Shown in pieces: positions 34,771 to 43,649 of a stretch of DNA of 64,000 bases. The DNA lies in assembly GCA_029983505.1 (NCBI GenBank), contig JASBZK010000007.1, positions 4,051 to 68,050 on the forward strand, in the 5' to 3' direction. Below the pieces are notes generated by a model. That model searched no databases. It saw only the letters and a list, made by a program, of their open reading frames with translations, and was not told the DNA's origin. Each line of letters opens with the position of its first letter. Within the stretch, counting starts at the first letter, position 1. The position numbers were made by a program, and so were the translations under genes. Origin of the DNA: Porphyromonas sp. (GTDB lineage Bacteria; Bacteroidota; Bacteroidia; Bacteroidales; Porphyromonadaceae).

Positions 34771-37700
34771 ATGAAGAAGATTCAACCACTTATTTTGATG
34801 CTGTTCGCGCTAATCGCGCAGACAGGTATATCTTTGGCACAAAGCGGTCTGATACACGGTAGTGTGGTAGACGAGACCGATTTGGATGTCATAGGTGCCA
34901 CCGTAAGGTTAAAAAGCGACCAAAAGGTGGGTACCCAAACGGATATGAACGGTAAGTTTGCAATAAAAGCAAAGACCGGTGATGTGCTTATCATCTCTTT
35001 TGTGGGTTATGTGACCCAAGAGGTTAAAGCCAAGGAGGGGATGCGCATCAAGCTCGTCCCGGACTCCGAGACCCTGGGAGAAATCGTCGTCGAGACCGGC
35101 TACCAGAAGATAGATCGTCGCCTCTTTACCGGCGCGGCGACGGCAGTCAAAGCCGACGAGGCATTGGTGGACGGAGGTACGGACGTGAGCCGTATGCTCC
35201 AAGGTAAGGTGGCAGGAGTACAGGTGCAGAACGTCTCGGGGACGTTTGGCGCAGCGCCCAAGATCAGGGTTCGTGGTGCGTCTTCCATCTACGGTAATTC
35301 AAAGCCGCTGTGGGTCGTCGACGGTGTCGTACTTGAGGACGTGGTCGATGTAAGCGCAGATGACCTTGCCACAGGTAATGCCAATACGCTTCTTGCCTCG
35401 GCTGTGGCCGGGCTTAATGCCAACGATATTGAGTCTTTCCAGATACTGAAAGACGCCTCCGCCACGGCGCTTTACGGCGCCCGTGCGATGAACGGCGTCG
35501 TGGTCATTACGACCAAGAGCGGTCGCAGTGGTCGTACCAACATCGGTTATCAGGGTGAGTTCACGCTGCGTGAACGCCCGAGATACTCGGACTACAACGT
35601 GCTCAACTCTGCCGAGCAGATGGACATCTTTATGGAGATGTACCAAAAAGGCTGGCTCAATGACTCCCGCACGGGGACTTCCAGCAACGCAGGAGAGTTC
35701 TTCGTGATGAGTAATCTCATCAATCAGTGGAATCCCGAAAAGAAAGCATTTGGGCTGCCCAATACATTGGAAGCCAAACTGGGATTTTTGGAGCAGGCGG
35801 CGAAACGCAATACCGATTGGTTCGGTCTCCTCTTCCGCCCCAGCATCCAGCAGAATCACTCCATCAGTGTCTCAGGAGGTAATAAAACGACGAGCTTCTA
35901 CGGCTCTCTCTCCTTTCTGTATGACCCGGGCTGGACAATTGCTGATAAGGTGCAGAGGTACACGGCCAATTTTAATGTCAGCCACAACTTTACCGAGCAG
36001 CTTACGCTCAAACTTTTGACCAATGCCAGCTATCGTGACCAAAAAGCCCCGGGCTCCCAAAATCAAGGAGTAGACCCGCTGACCGGCGAGTATTCTCGAG
36101 GCTTTGATATCAACCCCTTCAGCTACGCTCTGAATACCACCAGGACAATGCGGGCGTATGAGGATGACGGAGTGACGCCGTTCTTTTATCAAAGAAACTA
36201 TGCACCCTTTTCCATCCTAAACGAACTGAATGAGAACAACCTCTACATCAACCAGCTGGACACGAAGTTTCAGGCTCAGCTTGACTACAAACCGATAAAG
36301 CAACTCGAGCTTTCTGCACTTGGAAGTGCACGCTTTGTCAAAACTTCGCAGGAAAGTCGTGTGACCGAAAAGAGTAACATGACGATGGCCTACCGGGCAG
36401 CCCAAAACGCAGTCGTGATCCAAAATAACGGCTACCTCTACAGCGACCCGGATAACGTGAACTCCTATCCTCAGGTGGTTCTCCCGCTCGGTGGATTCCT
36501 CTACACGTCCGATGACGAATTGAGAAGCTACTATATGAGGGCTACGGCAAACTACAACGACACCTATGCCGATACCCATATCGTCAACGCTCTTTTGGGG
36601 GCAGAAGTAAAGTATGCCGACCGTCACAATAAGTGGTCTGACGGCTACGGGATCCAGTACTATAAGGGGAACTCGGTATTTACGGACTACAAGCTGATGA
36701 AGCAGATCCTCGAGAGAGGAGGTAATTACTACGGTATGGGCAATTCGTATGACCGGTTCGTCGCTTTCTTTACCGCACTGTCTTATTCGTACAAAGGTCT
36801 TGCGACACTTAACCTGACGGGACGCTATGACGGATCGAACCTTTTGGGTAAAGCACTCTCTGCCCGCTGGTTGCCTACATGGAACGTCTCCGGATCATGG
36901 AATATCAGAGAAACACTCTTCCCTGAGAATAAGACCTTTTCGCACCTCTTACTCAGAGGAACTTACGGACTTACCGCGTCAATGGGACCGGCCAGAAACT
37001 CTTTGCCGATCTTCTACAACGGTCGTACTTATAGAGGTATCGCCGAAAACGACGAAACCTATGCGTATATTTCGGACCTCGAAAATAAAGAGCTGACGTG
37101 GGAAAAGCAGTATGAGACGAACGTCGGTCTCGATGTCGGATTCTTGAATAACCGCATCAGTTTCAGTGGAGATGTCTACTGGAGAAAAGGGTTCGATCTG
37201 ATTGGGCGCATCCTGACATCCGCTATCGGCGGTCAGATGTATAAGTTGGGCAATTACGCCAATATGGACAGTAACGGTTTTGAGTTCTCGCTCAATTCGA
37301 AGAACATCAACACCAAAAACTTCGAATGGGATATGAACGTTACTTTCTCCTACAATAAGAATAAGATCACCAACCTCCAAACCCAGCCGCGCGTCTCCGA
37401 CCTCGTGAACGAGTACGGCTCTCCCCGAGAAGGCTATCCGGTGCGCTCCATTTTTTCTATCCCCTTTGCAGGTCTTAATTCTCACGGCGTGCCCCAGTTC
37501 TATCTCGATCCCGAGCATACCGAGAAGACCTATCAGGGCATAGACTTCCAGAAAAATACAGCCTTGGAATTCCTTAAGTACGAAGGACCCCTCGATCCGA
37601 CCATCACAGGCGGCATGGAGCAGAGCTTCCGCTATCGTGATTTCAGCTTGGCCCTCTACTTCACCTATCAGGCAGGTAACGTCATCCGACTTCCGTACGA

Positions 37701-38115
37701 CTTCTACAGCAGCTACTCGGATCAATACGCTATGCCTCGCGAGATGCTGAATAGATGGGTACTCCACGGAGATGAAAAGGTAACCAACGTCCCCGTCATC
37801 CTTGACTCTCGTCTCAGCTATCAGGAGTCCGCGTACCGTTACGCATACTCTGCCTATAATTACAGCGATATACGTATGGCCAAAGGCGACTACTTCCGAC
37901 TCAAGGACGTCACTTTCACTTATTCCGTGCCGAGAACTTTCCTCGAGAAGACCGGCTTCCTGACGCAGGCACAACTCCGCTTCGTGGCTTCGAACGTATG
38001 GCTCATTTACGCAGACAAGAGGTTGAACGGAGTAGACCCCGAGTTTTCGGCTTCCGGTGGTGTGGCTCTGCCTACGCCGCATCAGTATACCCTGACCTTA
38101 AAGTTGGGCTTCTAA
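34771..38115 (+). CDS. SusC/RagA-like TonB-dependent outer-membrane transporter
   Basis: 1114-residue outer-membrane beta barrel that imports a ligand captured by its SusD partner, driven by TonB. A Sec signal peptide ends near residue 25 (SLAQS). A CarboxypepD_reg-like domain (VHGSVVDETDLDVIGATVRL-type, residues 27-105) comes next, then the plug with the SusC signature YGARAMNGVVVITTKSGR, and a barrel that ends in a C-terminal aromatic residue (LTLKLGF). There is no FecR/sigma signalling extension. The neighbours are SusD, a metallopeptidase and a DUF4302 lipoprotein rather than glycosidases, so a peptide or other non-glycan ligand, as for RagAB, is more likely than a polysaccharide. Ligand is inferred. 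Confidence 0.93.
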   Translation: MKKIQPLILMLFALIAQTGISLAQSGLIHGSVVDETDLDVIGATVRLKSDQKVGTQTDMNGKFAIKAKTGDVLIISFVGYVTQEVKAKEGMRIKLVPDSETLGEIVVETGYQKIDRRLFTGAATAVKADEALVDGGTDVSRMLQGKVAGVQVQNVSGTFGAAPKIRVRGASSIYGNSKPLWVVDGVVLEDVVDVSADDLATGNANTLLASAVAGLNANDIESFQILKDASATALYGARAMNGVVVITTKSGRSGRTNIGYQGEFTLRERPRYSDYNVLNSAEQMDIFMEMYQKGWLNDSRTGTSSNAGEFFVMSNLINQWNPEKKAFGLPNTLEAKLGFLEQAAKRNTDWFGLLFRPSIQQNHSISVSGGNKTTSFYGSLSFLYDPGWTIADKVQRYTANFNVSHNFTEQLTLKLLTNASYRDQKAPGSQNQGVDPLTGEYSRGFDINPFSYALNTTRTMRAYEDDGVTPFFYQRNYAPFSILNELNENNLYINQLDTKFQAQLDYKPIKQLELSALGSARFVKTSQESRVTEKSNMTMAYRAAQNAVVIQNNGYLYSDPDNVNSYPQVVLPLGGFLYTSDDELRSYYMRATANYNDTYADTHIVNALLGAEVKYADRHNKWSDGYGIQYYKGNSVFTDYKLMKQILERGGNYYGMGNSYDRFVAFFTALSYSYKGLATLNLTGRYDGSNLLGKALSARWLPTWNVSGSWNIRETLFPENKTFSHLLLRGTYGLTASMGPARNSLPIFYNGRTYRGIAENDETYAYISDLENKELTWEKQYETNVGLDVGFLNNRISFSGDVYWRKGFDLIGRILTSAIGGQMYKLGNYANMDSNGFEFSLNSKNINTKNFEWDMNVTFSYNKNKITNLQTQPRVSDLVNEYGSPREGYPVRSIFSIPFAGLNSHGVPQFYLDPEHTEKTYQGIDFQKNTALEFLKYEGPLDPTITGGMEQSFRYRDFSLALYFTYQAGNVIRLPYDFYSSYSDQYAMPREMLNRWVLHGDEKVTNVPVILDSRLSYQESAYRYAYSAYNYSDIRMAKGDYFRLKDVTFTYSVPRTFLEKTGFLTQAQLRFVASNVWLIYADKRLNGVDPEFSASGGVALPTPHQYTLTLKLGF

Positions 38116-38158
38116 CCCCTTATCACAACCTGTTTGAGGAATAGTTTAGATTCAAGAT

Positions 38159-39736
38159 ATGACCAAATTCAAAATACATAACGGACTTCTGGCTGTGACC
38201 GCACTCGCCCTTTCGCTCACTCTGTCCGGGTGCAACAAGTACCTCGATAAGGTGCCGGACGACCGTACACAGCTCGATAATGTGCAGACCATAAAGGAAC
38301 TCCTCACAAGTGGCTATCCGGTGCGCTCGTATATCAAGATGTATGAGCTCAGAAGCGATAATGCGACCGACAAAGGCATAAGGGCATGGGATATGGACCG
38401 TGAGGGTAGGGAGATGTATACCTTTCAGGCCAAGGTCAGCTCTACTTACCAAGATACCCCGGACGGCTATTGGGCAAATCTCTATAAGTGTTTCTCTGTG
38501 GCGAATCAAGCGCTCAGAAGCCTTGAAGAGCTTGGCGGTCTTTCTACGGATGAAAAACGCCTTGCCGATGAGGCCAAAGGGGAAGCACTGATCATCAGAG
38601 CTTACAGCGGCTATATGTTGGCTCAGACCTTTGCCCGCCCTTACGACCCTGAGACCGCGGCAACCTTTTTGGGCATCCCGTATCCTACGGAGCCTGAGGA
38701 CGTGGTCATAAAGGAGTATTCTCGGGGTACGCTGAAAGAGACGTACGACAAAATAGTCAAGGACTTTGAAGAAGGTTATGCGCTTATAGGGTCTACCTAC
38801 TCGCAGCCCAAATACCATTGGACCAAGACCTCAGCCGCCGCATTCGGCTCGGCTCTCTACAGGACTTTGGGCGACTGGAAGAAAGTCATTGCTTATGCCA
38901 ATGCCGCTCTCGGCGCGGATCCTACAGTATTCCTGCGTCCTCTTAAGGATTACACACCTTTGACTTACGCAGAGAAAGCCAAGCGATATACAGAGCCGAC
39001 CGAAAATACGAACCTCATCATTGATGTGGCTATGAGTTGGTGGAGAAATGCGTCGGTGGACTCCCGTTTCGGACTTACTCCCAATCTGCTCCAAGAGACG
39101 AGCTATAAGGGACGACTTAATTTCCTTGGTGTCGACGTGGGGATCCCTCAGTATGGCGGTGATTTCTATGCCAATCTCGCCAAGTGGCACCAGTACTTTC
39201 AGGTCAACAACGTACAGGCACAGACCGGATTCGGTTATATCGCCGTGCCGTTATTTACGGCTGAGCATGTGCTGATGAACCTGAGCGAAGCCTATGCGAT
39301 GCTCGAACAGTACGACAAAGCCAACAGCACGCTCAGAGACTTTGTCTCCAAGTTCTTCGTGAACTTCTCCCCCACCGACCAGCGTTATATGGTGACGACA
39401 GACAAGATCACGAAGTTCTACTCATCCGACACTCGTGTCTTCAAGCCGTTTTACCCCTTGAATGAAACCCAAACGGCATACGCAAAGGCATACGCCGATC
39501 TCAGAAGAGTACTCTTCATCCAAGAGGGTCTTCGCTGGCTTGACATCCGCCACTATAACCTCCCTGTGAAGCACGTGCTTCAGAGTGCAAACGACTCCAA
39601 GAGCGAAGAAGTCACACTTGAGGCAGGCGACCCGAGATATGCGTTCCAGGTACCCTCGTCCGTGCTTGGGTACAATATAGAACCTAACCCCGGTTACGAA
39701 AAATCCGATCTTTCATTACTTGAAAAAGCGAACTAA
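38159..39736 (+). CDS. SusD/RagB-like surface lipoprotein
   Basis: 525-residue lipoprotein (LSGC, Cys25) that forms the lid of the SusC-like barrel and binds the ligand at the surface. The N-terminal domain has TPR-like helices (KYLDKVPDDRTQLDNVQTIKELL), and the C-terminal SusD/RagB part includes RRVLFIQEGLRWLDIRHY, typical of the family. It follows the SusC-like gene by 43 bases and precedes the metallopeptidase by 11, so one operon is very likely. Confidence 0.92.
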   Translation: MTKFKIHNGLLAVTALALSLTLSGCNKYLDKVPDDRTQLDNVQTIKELLTSGYPVRSYIKMYELRSDNATDKGIRAWDMDREGREMYTFQAKVSSTYQDTPDGYWANLYKCFSVANQALRSLEELGGLSTDEKRLADEAKGEALIIRAYSGYMLAQTFARPYDPETAATFLGIPYPTEPEDVVIKEYSRGTLKETYDKIVKDFEEGYALIGSTYSQPKYHWTKTSAAAFGSALYRTLGDWKKVIAYANAALGADPTVFLRPLKDYTPLTYAEKAKRYTEPTENTNLIIDVAMSWWRNASVDSRFGLTPNLLQETSYKGRLNFLGVDVGIPQYGGDFYANLAKWHQYFQVNNVQAQTGFGYIAVPLFTAEHVLMNLSEAYAMLEQYDKANSTLRDFVSKFFVNFSPTDQRYMVTTDKITKFYSSDTRVFKPFYPLNETQTAYAKAYADLRRVLFIQEGLRWLDIRHYNLPVKHVLQSANDSKSEEVTLEAGDPRYAFQVPSSVLGYNIEPNPGYEKSDLSLLEKAN

Positions 39737-39747
39737 AGCCCCCTATC

Positions 39748-40911
39748 ATGAAATACATTATATCATACAGAAGTCTGCTTGCCGCAGCGGTCTCGATTGT
39801 CCTTGCGACCGGTTGCTCCAAGCCGGAATCCGAGCTTGATGTGGACTTCATCAAGTACAAAGAAGCCCTCAAGACTGAGGCTAATGAGACGGACACCTGG
39901 CTGTCCGAAAACATAACGGCTCCCTACAATATCCAAGTCATCTGGAGGTATGCGGATGTGGAGACGGACTATGGCTACAATATCATTCCTCCCCTCAGGG
40001 AAAATGTGGTGCCTTTTATGAAGGTGCTTGACGAGGTCTTCGTGAAGTCTTACATTGACATTTACGATAACTCGCGTATGTTCGCCAATTCCGGTGACTT
40101 CATCCGAACCTACATTCCCAAGCAGATCCAACTTCTTGGAGAGTGGGCGTATGGAGATAACGGCGTGAGGAAATTGGGTCAAGCCGAAGGCGGTCGTAAA
40201 ATCATCCTCTACGGGATCAACTATTGGCAAGACACCGAGCAATTAGGACGGTTCCTTCACACGATGTTTCATGAGTTTTCCCACATCCTCCACCAAAATA
40301 AGCTCTATCCCGAGACGTTCGAAAAAGTGACACCCGAAGGATATACTGCTCAGTGGTTTAATCCGCAAGACAACGAACCACTCCGATTCAAACAGTCCCG
40401 TGAACAAGGTTTTGTCAGCGACTATGCCCGGATGAATAAGGACGAAGACTTCGTCGAGACGCTTACTTATTACCTTGTCCTCTCTGATGACGGTTGGAAA
40501 GAGATGCTTGCGGGCATAGATGGCAGCGAAAAAGCCAAAGAGGCAGCAGAAACTGCAAAGAACGAAGGCAAATCCGCGGAAGAACAGAAGCAGATCGCCG
40601 ATGCTACAGCCGTGGCGACGGTGAACTCGGCTCGCACTGCCATCCAGAAGAAGCAGGCGATCATCAACGACTATCTCAAGAGCGCTTGGGACATCGACTT
40701 CCGGACGCTTCACAATATCGTCCAGAAAAGGATGAATGTCGTCTTCTCGAACCTTGACGCATACGCACGCCCGAGAGCGACCTCATCGGGGCTTACCGCT
40801 GTGGATAAGTATGTCCTGCAGTACGGTATGACGGGAGCTGTACCCTCTTCGGTGGTATCCAAATTCACATGCGATGGGGCACACGAGCATCTCAGAGTAG
40901 ATGCCCACTAA
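39748..40911 (+). CDS. putative zinc metallopeptidase lipoprotein (Mx1 type)
   Basis: 387-residue lipoprotein (ATGC, Cys23) with the zinc motif HEFSH (His175, Glu176, His179) inside HTMFHEFSHILHQ. A downstream NKDEDFVETLTYYL segment may supply the third ligand. It fits the Bacteroidetes Peptidase_Mx1 group found in SusCD loci without glycosidases. Residues about 270-315 are Ala/Lys/Glu-rich and likely a coiled helix. It should act at the cell surface, perhaps trimming the ligand taken up by the transporter; the substrate is unknown. Confidence 0.82.
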   Translation: MKYIISYRSLLAAAVSIVLATGCSKPESELDVDFIKYKEALKTEANETDTWLSENITAPYNIQVIWRYADVETDYGYNIIPPLRENVVPFMKVLDEVFVKSYIDIYDNSRMFANSGDFIRTYIPKQIQLLGEWAYGDNGVRKLGQAEGGRKIILYGINYWQDTEQLGRFLHTMFHEFSHILHQNKLYPETFEKVTPEGYTAQWFNPQDNEPLRFKQSREQGFVSDYARMNKDEDFVETLTYYLVLSDDGWKEMLAGIDGSEKAKEAAETAKNEGKSAEEQKQIADATAVATVNSARTAIQKKQAIINDYLKSAWDIDFRTLHNIVQKRMNVVFSNLDAYARPRATSSGLTAVDKYVLQYGMTGAVPSSVVSKFTCDGAHEHLRVDAH

Positions 40912-40955
40912 GCGCTCATCACTATAATGTTAGACGATAAATGTATCGAAACGAT

Positions 40956-42302
40956 ATGATGAAAAAATTCTTGCAACCGACTGCATCAGTGCTCATAATA
41001 TCCCTTTTGGGAAGCCTCTCGTTTTCGAGCTGCTCCAATAGAGAAGATCTTCTTTTCGAGAAGTCGGCCTCGGATCGAGTGGTTGATCTGATTAACACGA
41101 CGGACGACGTCCTCACGTCTGCCGAGTACGGATGGGGCGGCACCTACACCACTCAAAGAGATAAGGTTTTTGAGGTGCAGTTTAAGTTTGAAAAAGGCAA
41201 TAAAGTAACCATTTGGACCGACTTTGCCACAAAACCTGAAACCAGTACATACAAGTATACCATGCAGAGAGGTGCAGTGCTCTCTTTTGATACGTATGGG
41301 CTGTTTACTAAGTTGGCGGATCCCATCATTCTGACTGATCACACAGGAAGCAACAGTGACCGGCAGAAAAGATTAGGTCAGACCTACGGCGGAGATATCG
41401 AATTTCAAGTCTTATCTGCAAGTAAAGATTCGGTAGTCCTGAGAGGTCTTAAGGATGGCGATAAGACGTTCAAGCTGGTTCCTCTATCCAAGGTGCCTGA
41501 CGTCAATCAATTGGCCGGGAAAGTCGAGAGTTTTGCCCAGAGTCTTGGGAATAGCAACGGTTATAATTACCGGACCGTCGAAGTAAAAGGTGTGCCGGTT
41601 GGTGAGTTTACATTTGATGCGCCAAAAGGCGATCTTGTTTCCGGCACTTATGAGAATTCGGTAACCCTAAACGTTACGGATAAGCATGGAACAAAGACCA
41701 GTTATGTCATCAGTGAGATTCCCGGCGGCTTTAAGTCCGAGAAGCCTATTATTATCGGTGGAAAAGAGTATTCCGAGTTCACGCGTAAAGATGATTTCTC
41801 ACCTTTTTATGCGGTCAATGATCCGGACGTCGTCCTTAATATCAATGGGAATCTTCCGGGGGTATTGAGACCCGAACCCGATGTCAAAGGTTGGCTTTGG
41901 GCACCCTCCGATTGGGCTTGGGCTCCGTTCTCAGATATACTCTCCGATGCAAATGCCTATTTTGGTGCGCAGTTTGCCGAGTTCGGTTTCGGCGAGTTTA
42001 ATGACGGCGTACGTACCCTTTATTTTTGGAGTCAAAATACGGATCGCATTGATTTACAGTGTCACCTGGTTCACGTGGAAGGCAACGTCTATCAGTTAAT
42101 CCCGACCGATTGGCAAAAGCAAAATTTCCCCGAGGCCATCAATGTGGAAGGCTCCGGTTATCGGGAACTTGCGAAGCTCTTTACGACCACATTTGACCCG
42201 GATGTGAAAATATCCATCTTTACTTGGTCCGGAGGTTCCAACAAAGGGCTGGACGTCGTGAGTGGCGTCGACAGCCGATACGTGATAGAGGGGCTCTTCT
42301 AA
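40956..42302 (+). CDS. DUF4302-like lipoprotein
   Basis: 448-residue surface lipoprotein with signal MMKKFLQPTASVLIISLLGS and lipobox FSSC (Cys26). An in-frame ATG at 40941 would add five residues, but the signal peptide argues for 40956. The region after the anchor (RVVDLINTTDDVLTSAEYGWGGTY) is like DUF4302 proteins, which occur as the last gene in SusC-SusD-Mx1 loci. No enzyme motif is visible; it may be an accessory binding protein. This gene is visibly more A+T-rich than the housekeeping genes: a hand count gave 27 G+C in 60 bases at 41641-41700, against 37 in 60 at 5101-5160. Confidence 0.7.
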   Translation: MMKKFLQPTASVLIISLLGSLSFSSCSNREDLLFEKSASDRVVDLINTTDDVLTSAEYGWGGTYTTQRDKVFEVQFKFEKGNKVTIWTDFATKPETSTYKYTMQRGAVLSFDTYGLFTKLADPIILTDHTGSNSDRQKRLGQTYGGDIEFQVLSASKDSVVLRGLKDGDKTFKLVPLSKVPDVNQLAGKVESFAQSLGNSNGYNYRTVEVKGVPVGEFTFDAPKGDLVSGTYENSVTLNVTDKHGTKTSYVISEIPGGFKSEKPIIIGGKEYSEFTRKDDFSPFYAVNDPDVVLNINGNLPGVLRPEPDVKGWLWAPSDWAWAPFSDILSDANAYFGAQFAEFGFGEFNDGVRTLYFWSQNTDRIDLQCHLVHVEGNVYQLIPTDWQKQNFPEAINVEGSGYRELAKLFTTTFDPDVKISIFTWSGGSNKGLDVVSGVDSRYVIEGLF

Positions 42303-42345
42303 AATCCCCTCCTCATCAATCTCTTCTACGAATCCTATTTATTTG

Positions 42346-42467
42346 AGACCTGCGCATAGAGGTCTCACCACGTGAGATACGGACCGAGAAGTTTGTCCCG
42401 GTCCGTATCTCTTTCCTTTTTTGTACAGACCGAGGAAAGTTTCTCGGTCTGTACCGGATCAGCGCCC
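42346..42467. repeat. 122-bp direct repeat, copy 2 (twin-hairpin element j)
   Basis: Identical to 34490-34611 at all 122 positions, offset 7856 bases. It begins 43 bases after the DUF4302 stop. Confidence 0.95.
42374..42422 (+). terminator. terminator after the DUF4302 gene (hairpin A of repeat copy 2)
   Basis: Same 13-bp stem (42374-42386 / 42399-42411) and T/C tract as in copy 1. It would end the SusC-DUF4302 transcript. A short stretch of CTGCTGACTG-like repeats (42477-42539) follows before the convergent gene. Confidence 0.6.
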
Positions 42468-42540
42468 AGGTTACACTGCTGACTGCTGGCTGCACAGGGC
42501 ACGCCCTGAGCCTCCCAACTGCTGACTGCCGACTGCTCAC

Positions 42541-43629
42541 TTACTTGATGGTGGTGATGTGGAAGCAGGCTTGGTACCGCTCGTGCTTGATGTAGCACCG
42601 CCCCGCGTCGTGAAAGTCGTCCAGTACGATGGCAAGGAGGTGCTTGAGCTCCTCTTCGGAGAGATTTCTCGGGTCATTCGGGTCGACCTTTTGGAACCGC
42701 CGCCATGAGATATCGAACGTGGTACCGTAGGCGTGCGTCGAGTTGTCGGACGCATTGCCGTTACCCCTCCTAAGCTTTTGGACATCTTCGTCGGTGCGGG
42801 TGATGCTCGTGACGATGATCGAGTAGAGCGGGAGGTGGGCGTCGGAGAGTACGGACGTGAACTTTGCCCCTATCTCGTTGAGAAGGACTGCTGCCTCGGG
42901 CACCAAGAGCGCCTCCGAATGGGTTAACTTGTCGATGGTTAGCGACGGGGACTCCGAGACCGGGACGAGCCCGTCCCGCGTCCTCAGCTCTGCCCGTGTC
43001 GCAGCCGGACGGATGCCGATGCGCTTGGCGGCTATGAGCTGGAGGTCATTAAGGTCGGAGAAGTCCCGATTGAAGCTGCCGATATAGGTGTAGGGGCGGT
43101 GCGCCTCTATGGCAGACATATCGTAGACGGGTAGCTCGGGTGCCGGTTCCCTTCCGAAGAGCATCGCACCGCCTGCCACAAGAACGCAGAGCGGCATTAG
43201 GTACAGGGTGGCAAAAGAAGCGAGACCGCTTCTCTTCTTTTTCTGTCGGGGTGCCGCTTTGACTTCGGAGACTTCTTCCTCCGAAGCTTCTTCCGGCTCG
43301 GCTTCCGGTGCCGCTTCGGAGTCGTCTTCGGGGATACTCGTGGCGACAGGCTCTGCTACGACCTCCTCTTCGATCGGCACGGAAGGGGGGACAGTCTCCG
43401 GCCCGGTCTCCGCTTTTGGCGCCTCATAAGGCTCTTTTTCGGCTTCGGCTTCGGTCTGTTTCGGACTGATTACGGTGCGGCGCCTCCTCCTCGAATGGGG
43501 AGACGCGCCGGAGAAAGTCTTCTCCCGCGGATTTTCCGGCGTTACGGGGTTGCCGTAGCGGTCGTACCAGACGGAGCGGTTGCCGGGGGAGAGAGAAGGG
43601 TGTGATTGGGATTCGTTCGTTTGGGACAT
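42541..43629 (-). CDS. DUF5715-like protein, M15-type peptidase fold, membrane anchored
   Basis: 362-residue protein in three parts. The first ~145 residues are basic then strongly Glu/Pro/Ala-rich, probably disordered and cytoplasmic. One transmembrane segment (LASFATLYLMPLCVLVAGGAM) follows. The outer part has STHAYGTTFDIS, like the SxHxxGxAxD zinc motif of M15/VanY D,D-carboxypeptidases, and ends in CFHITTI. It may cleave peptidoglycan cross-links or act as a non-catalytic envelope protein. It starts 20 bases after the M16 homologue, so the two are likely one transcript. Confidence 0.7.
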   Translation of the reverse strand: MSQTNESQSHPSLSPGNRSVWYDRYGNPVTPENPREKTFSGASPHSRRRRRTVISPKQTEAEAEKEPYEAPKAETGPETVPPSVPIEEEVVAEPVATSIPEDDSEAAPEAEPEEASEEEVSEVKAAPRQKKKRSGLASFATLYLMPLCVLVAGGAMLFGREPAPELPVYDMSAIEAHRPYTYIGSFNRDFSDLNDLQLIAAKRIGIRPAATRAELRTRDGLVPVSESPSLTIDKLTHSEALLVPEAAVLLNEIGAKFTSVLSDAHLPLYSIIVTSITRTDEDVQKLRRGNGNASDNSTHAYGTTFDISWRRFQKVDPNDPRNLSEEELKHLLAIVLDDFHDAGRCYIKHERYQACFHITTIK

Positions 43630-43649
43630 AGAGAAGGTTCAGGAACCTA

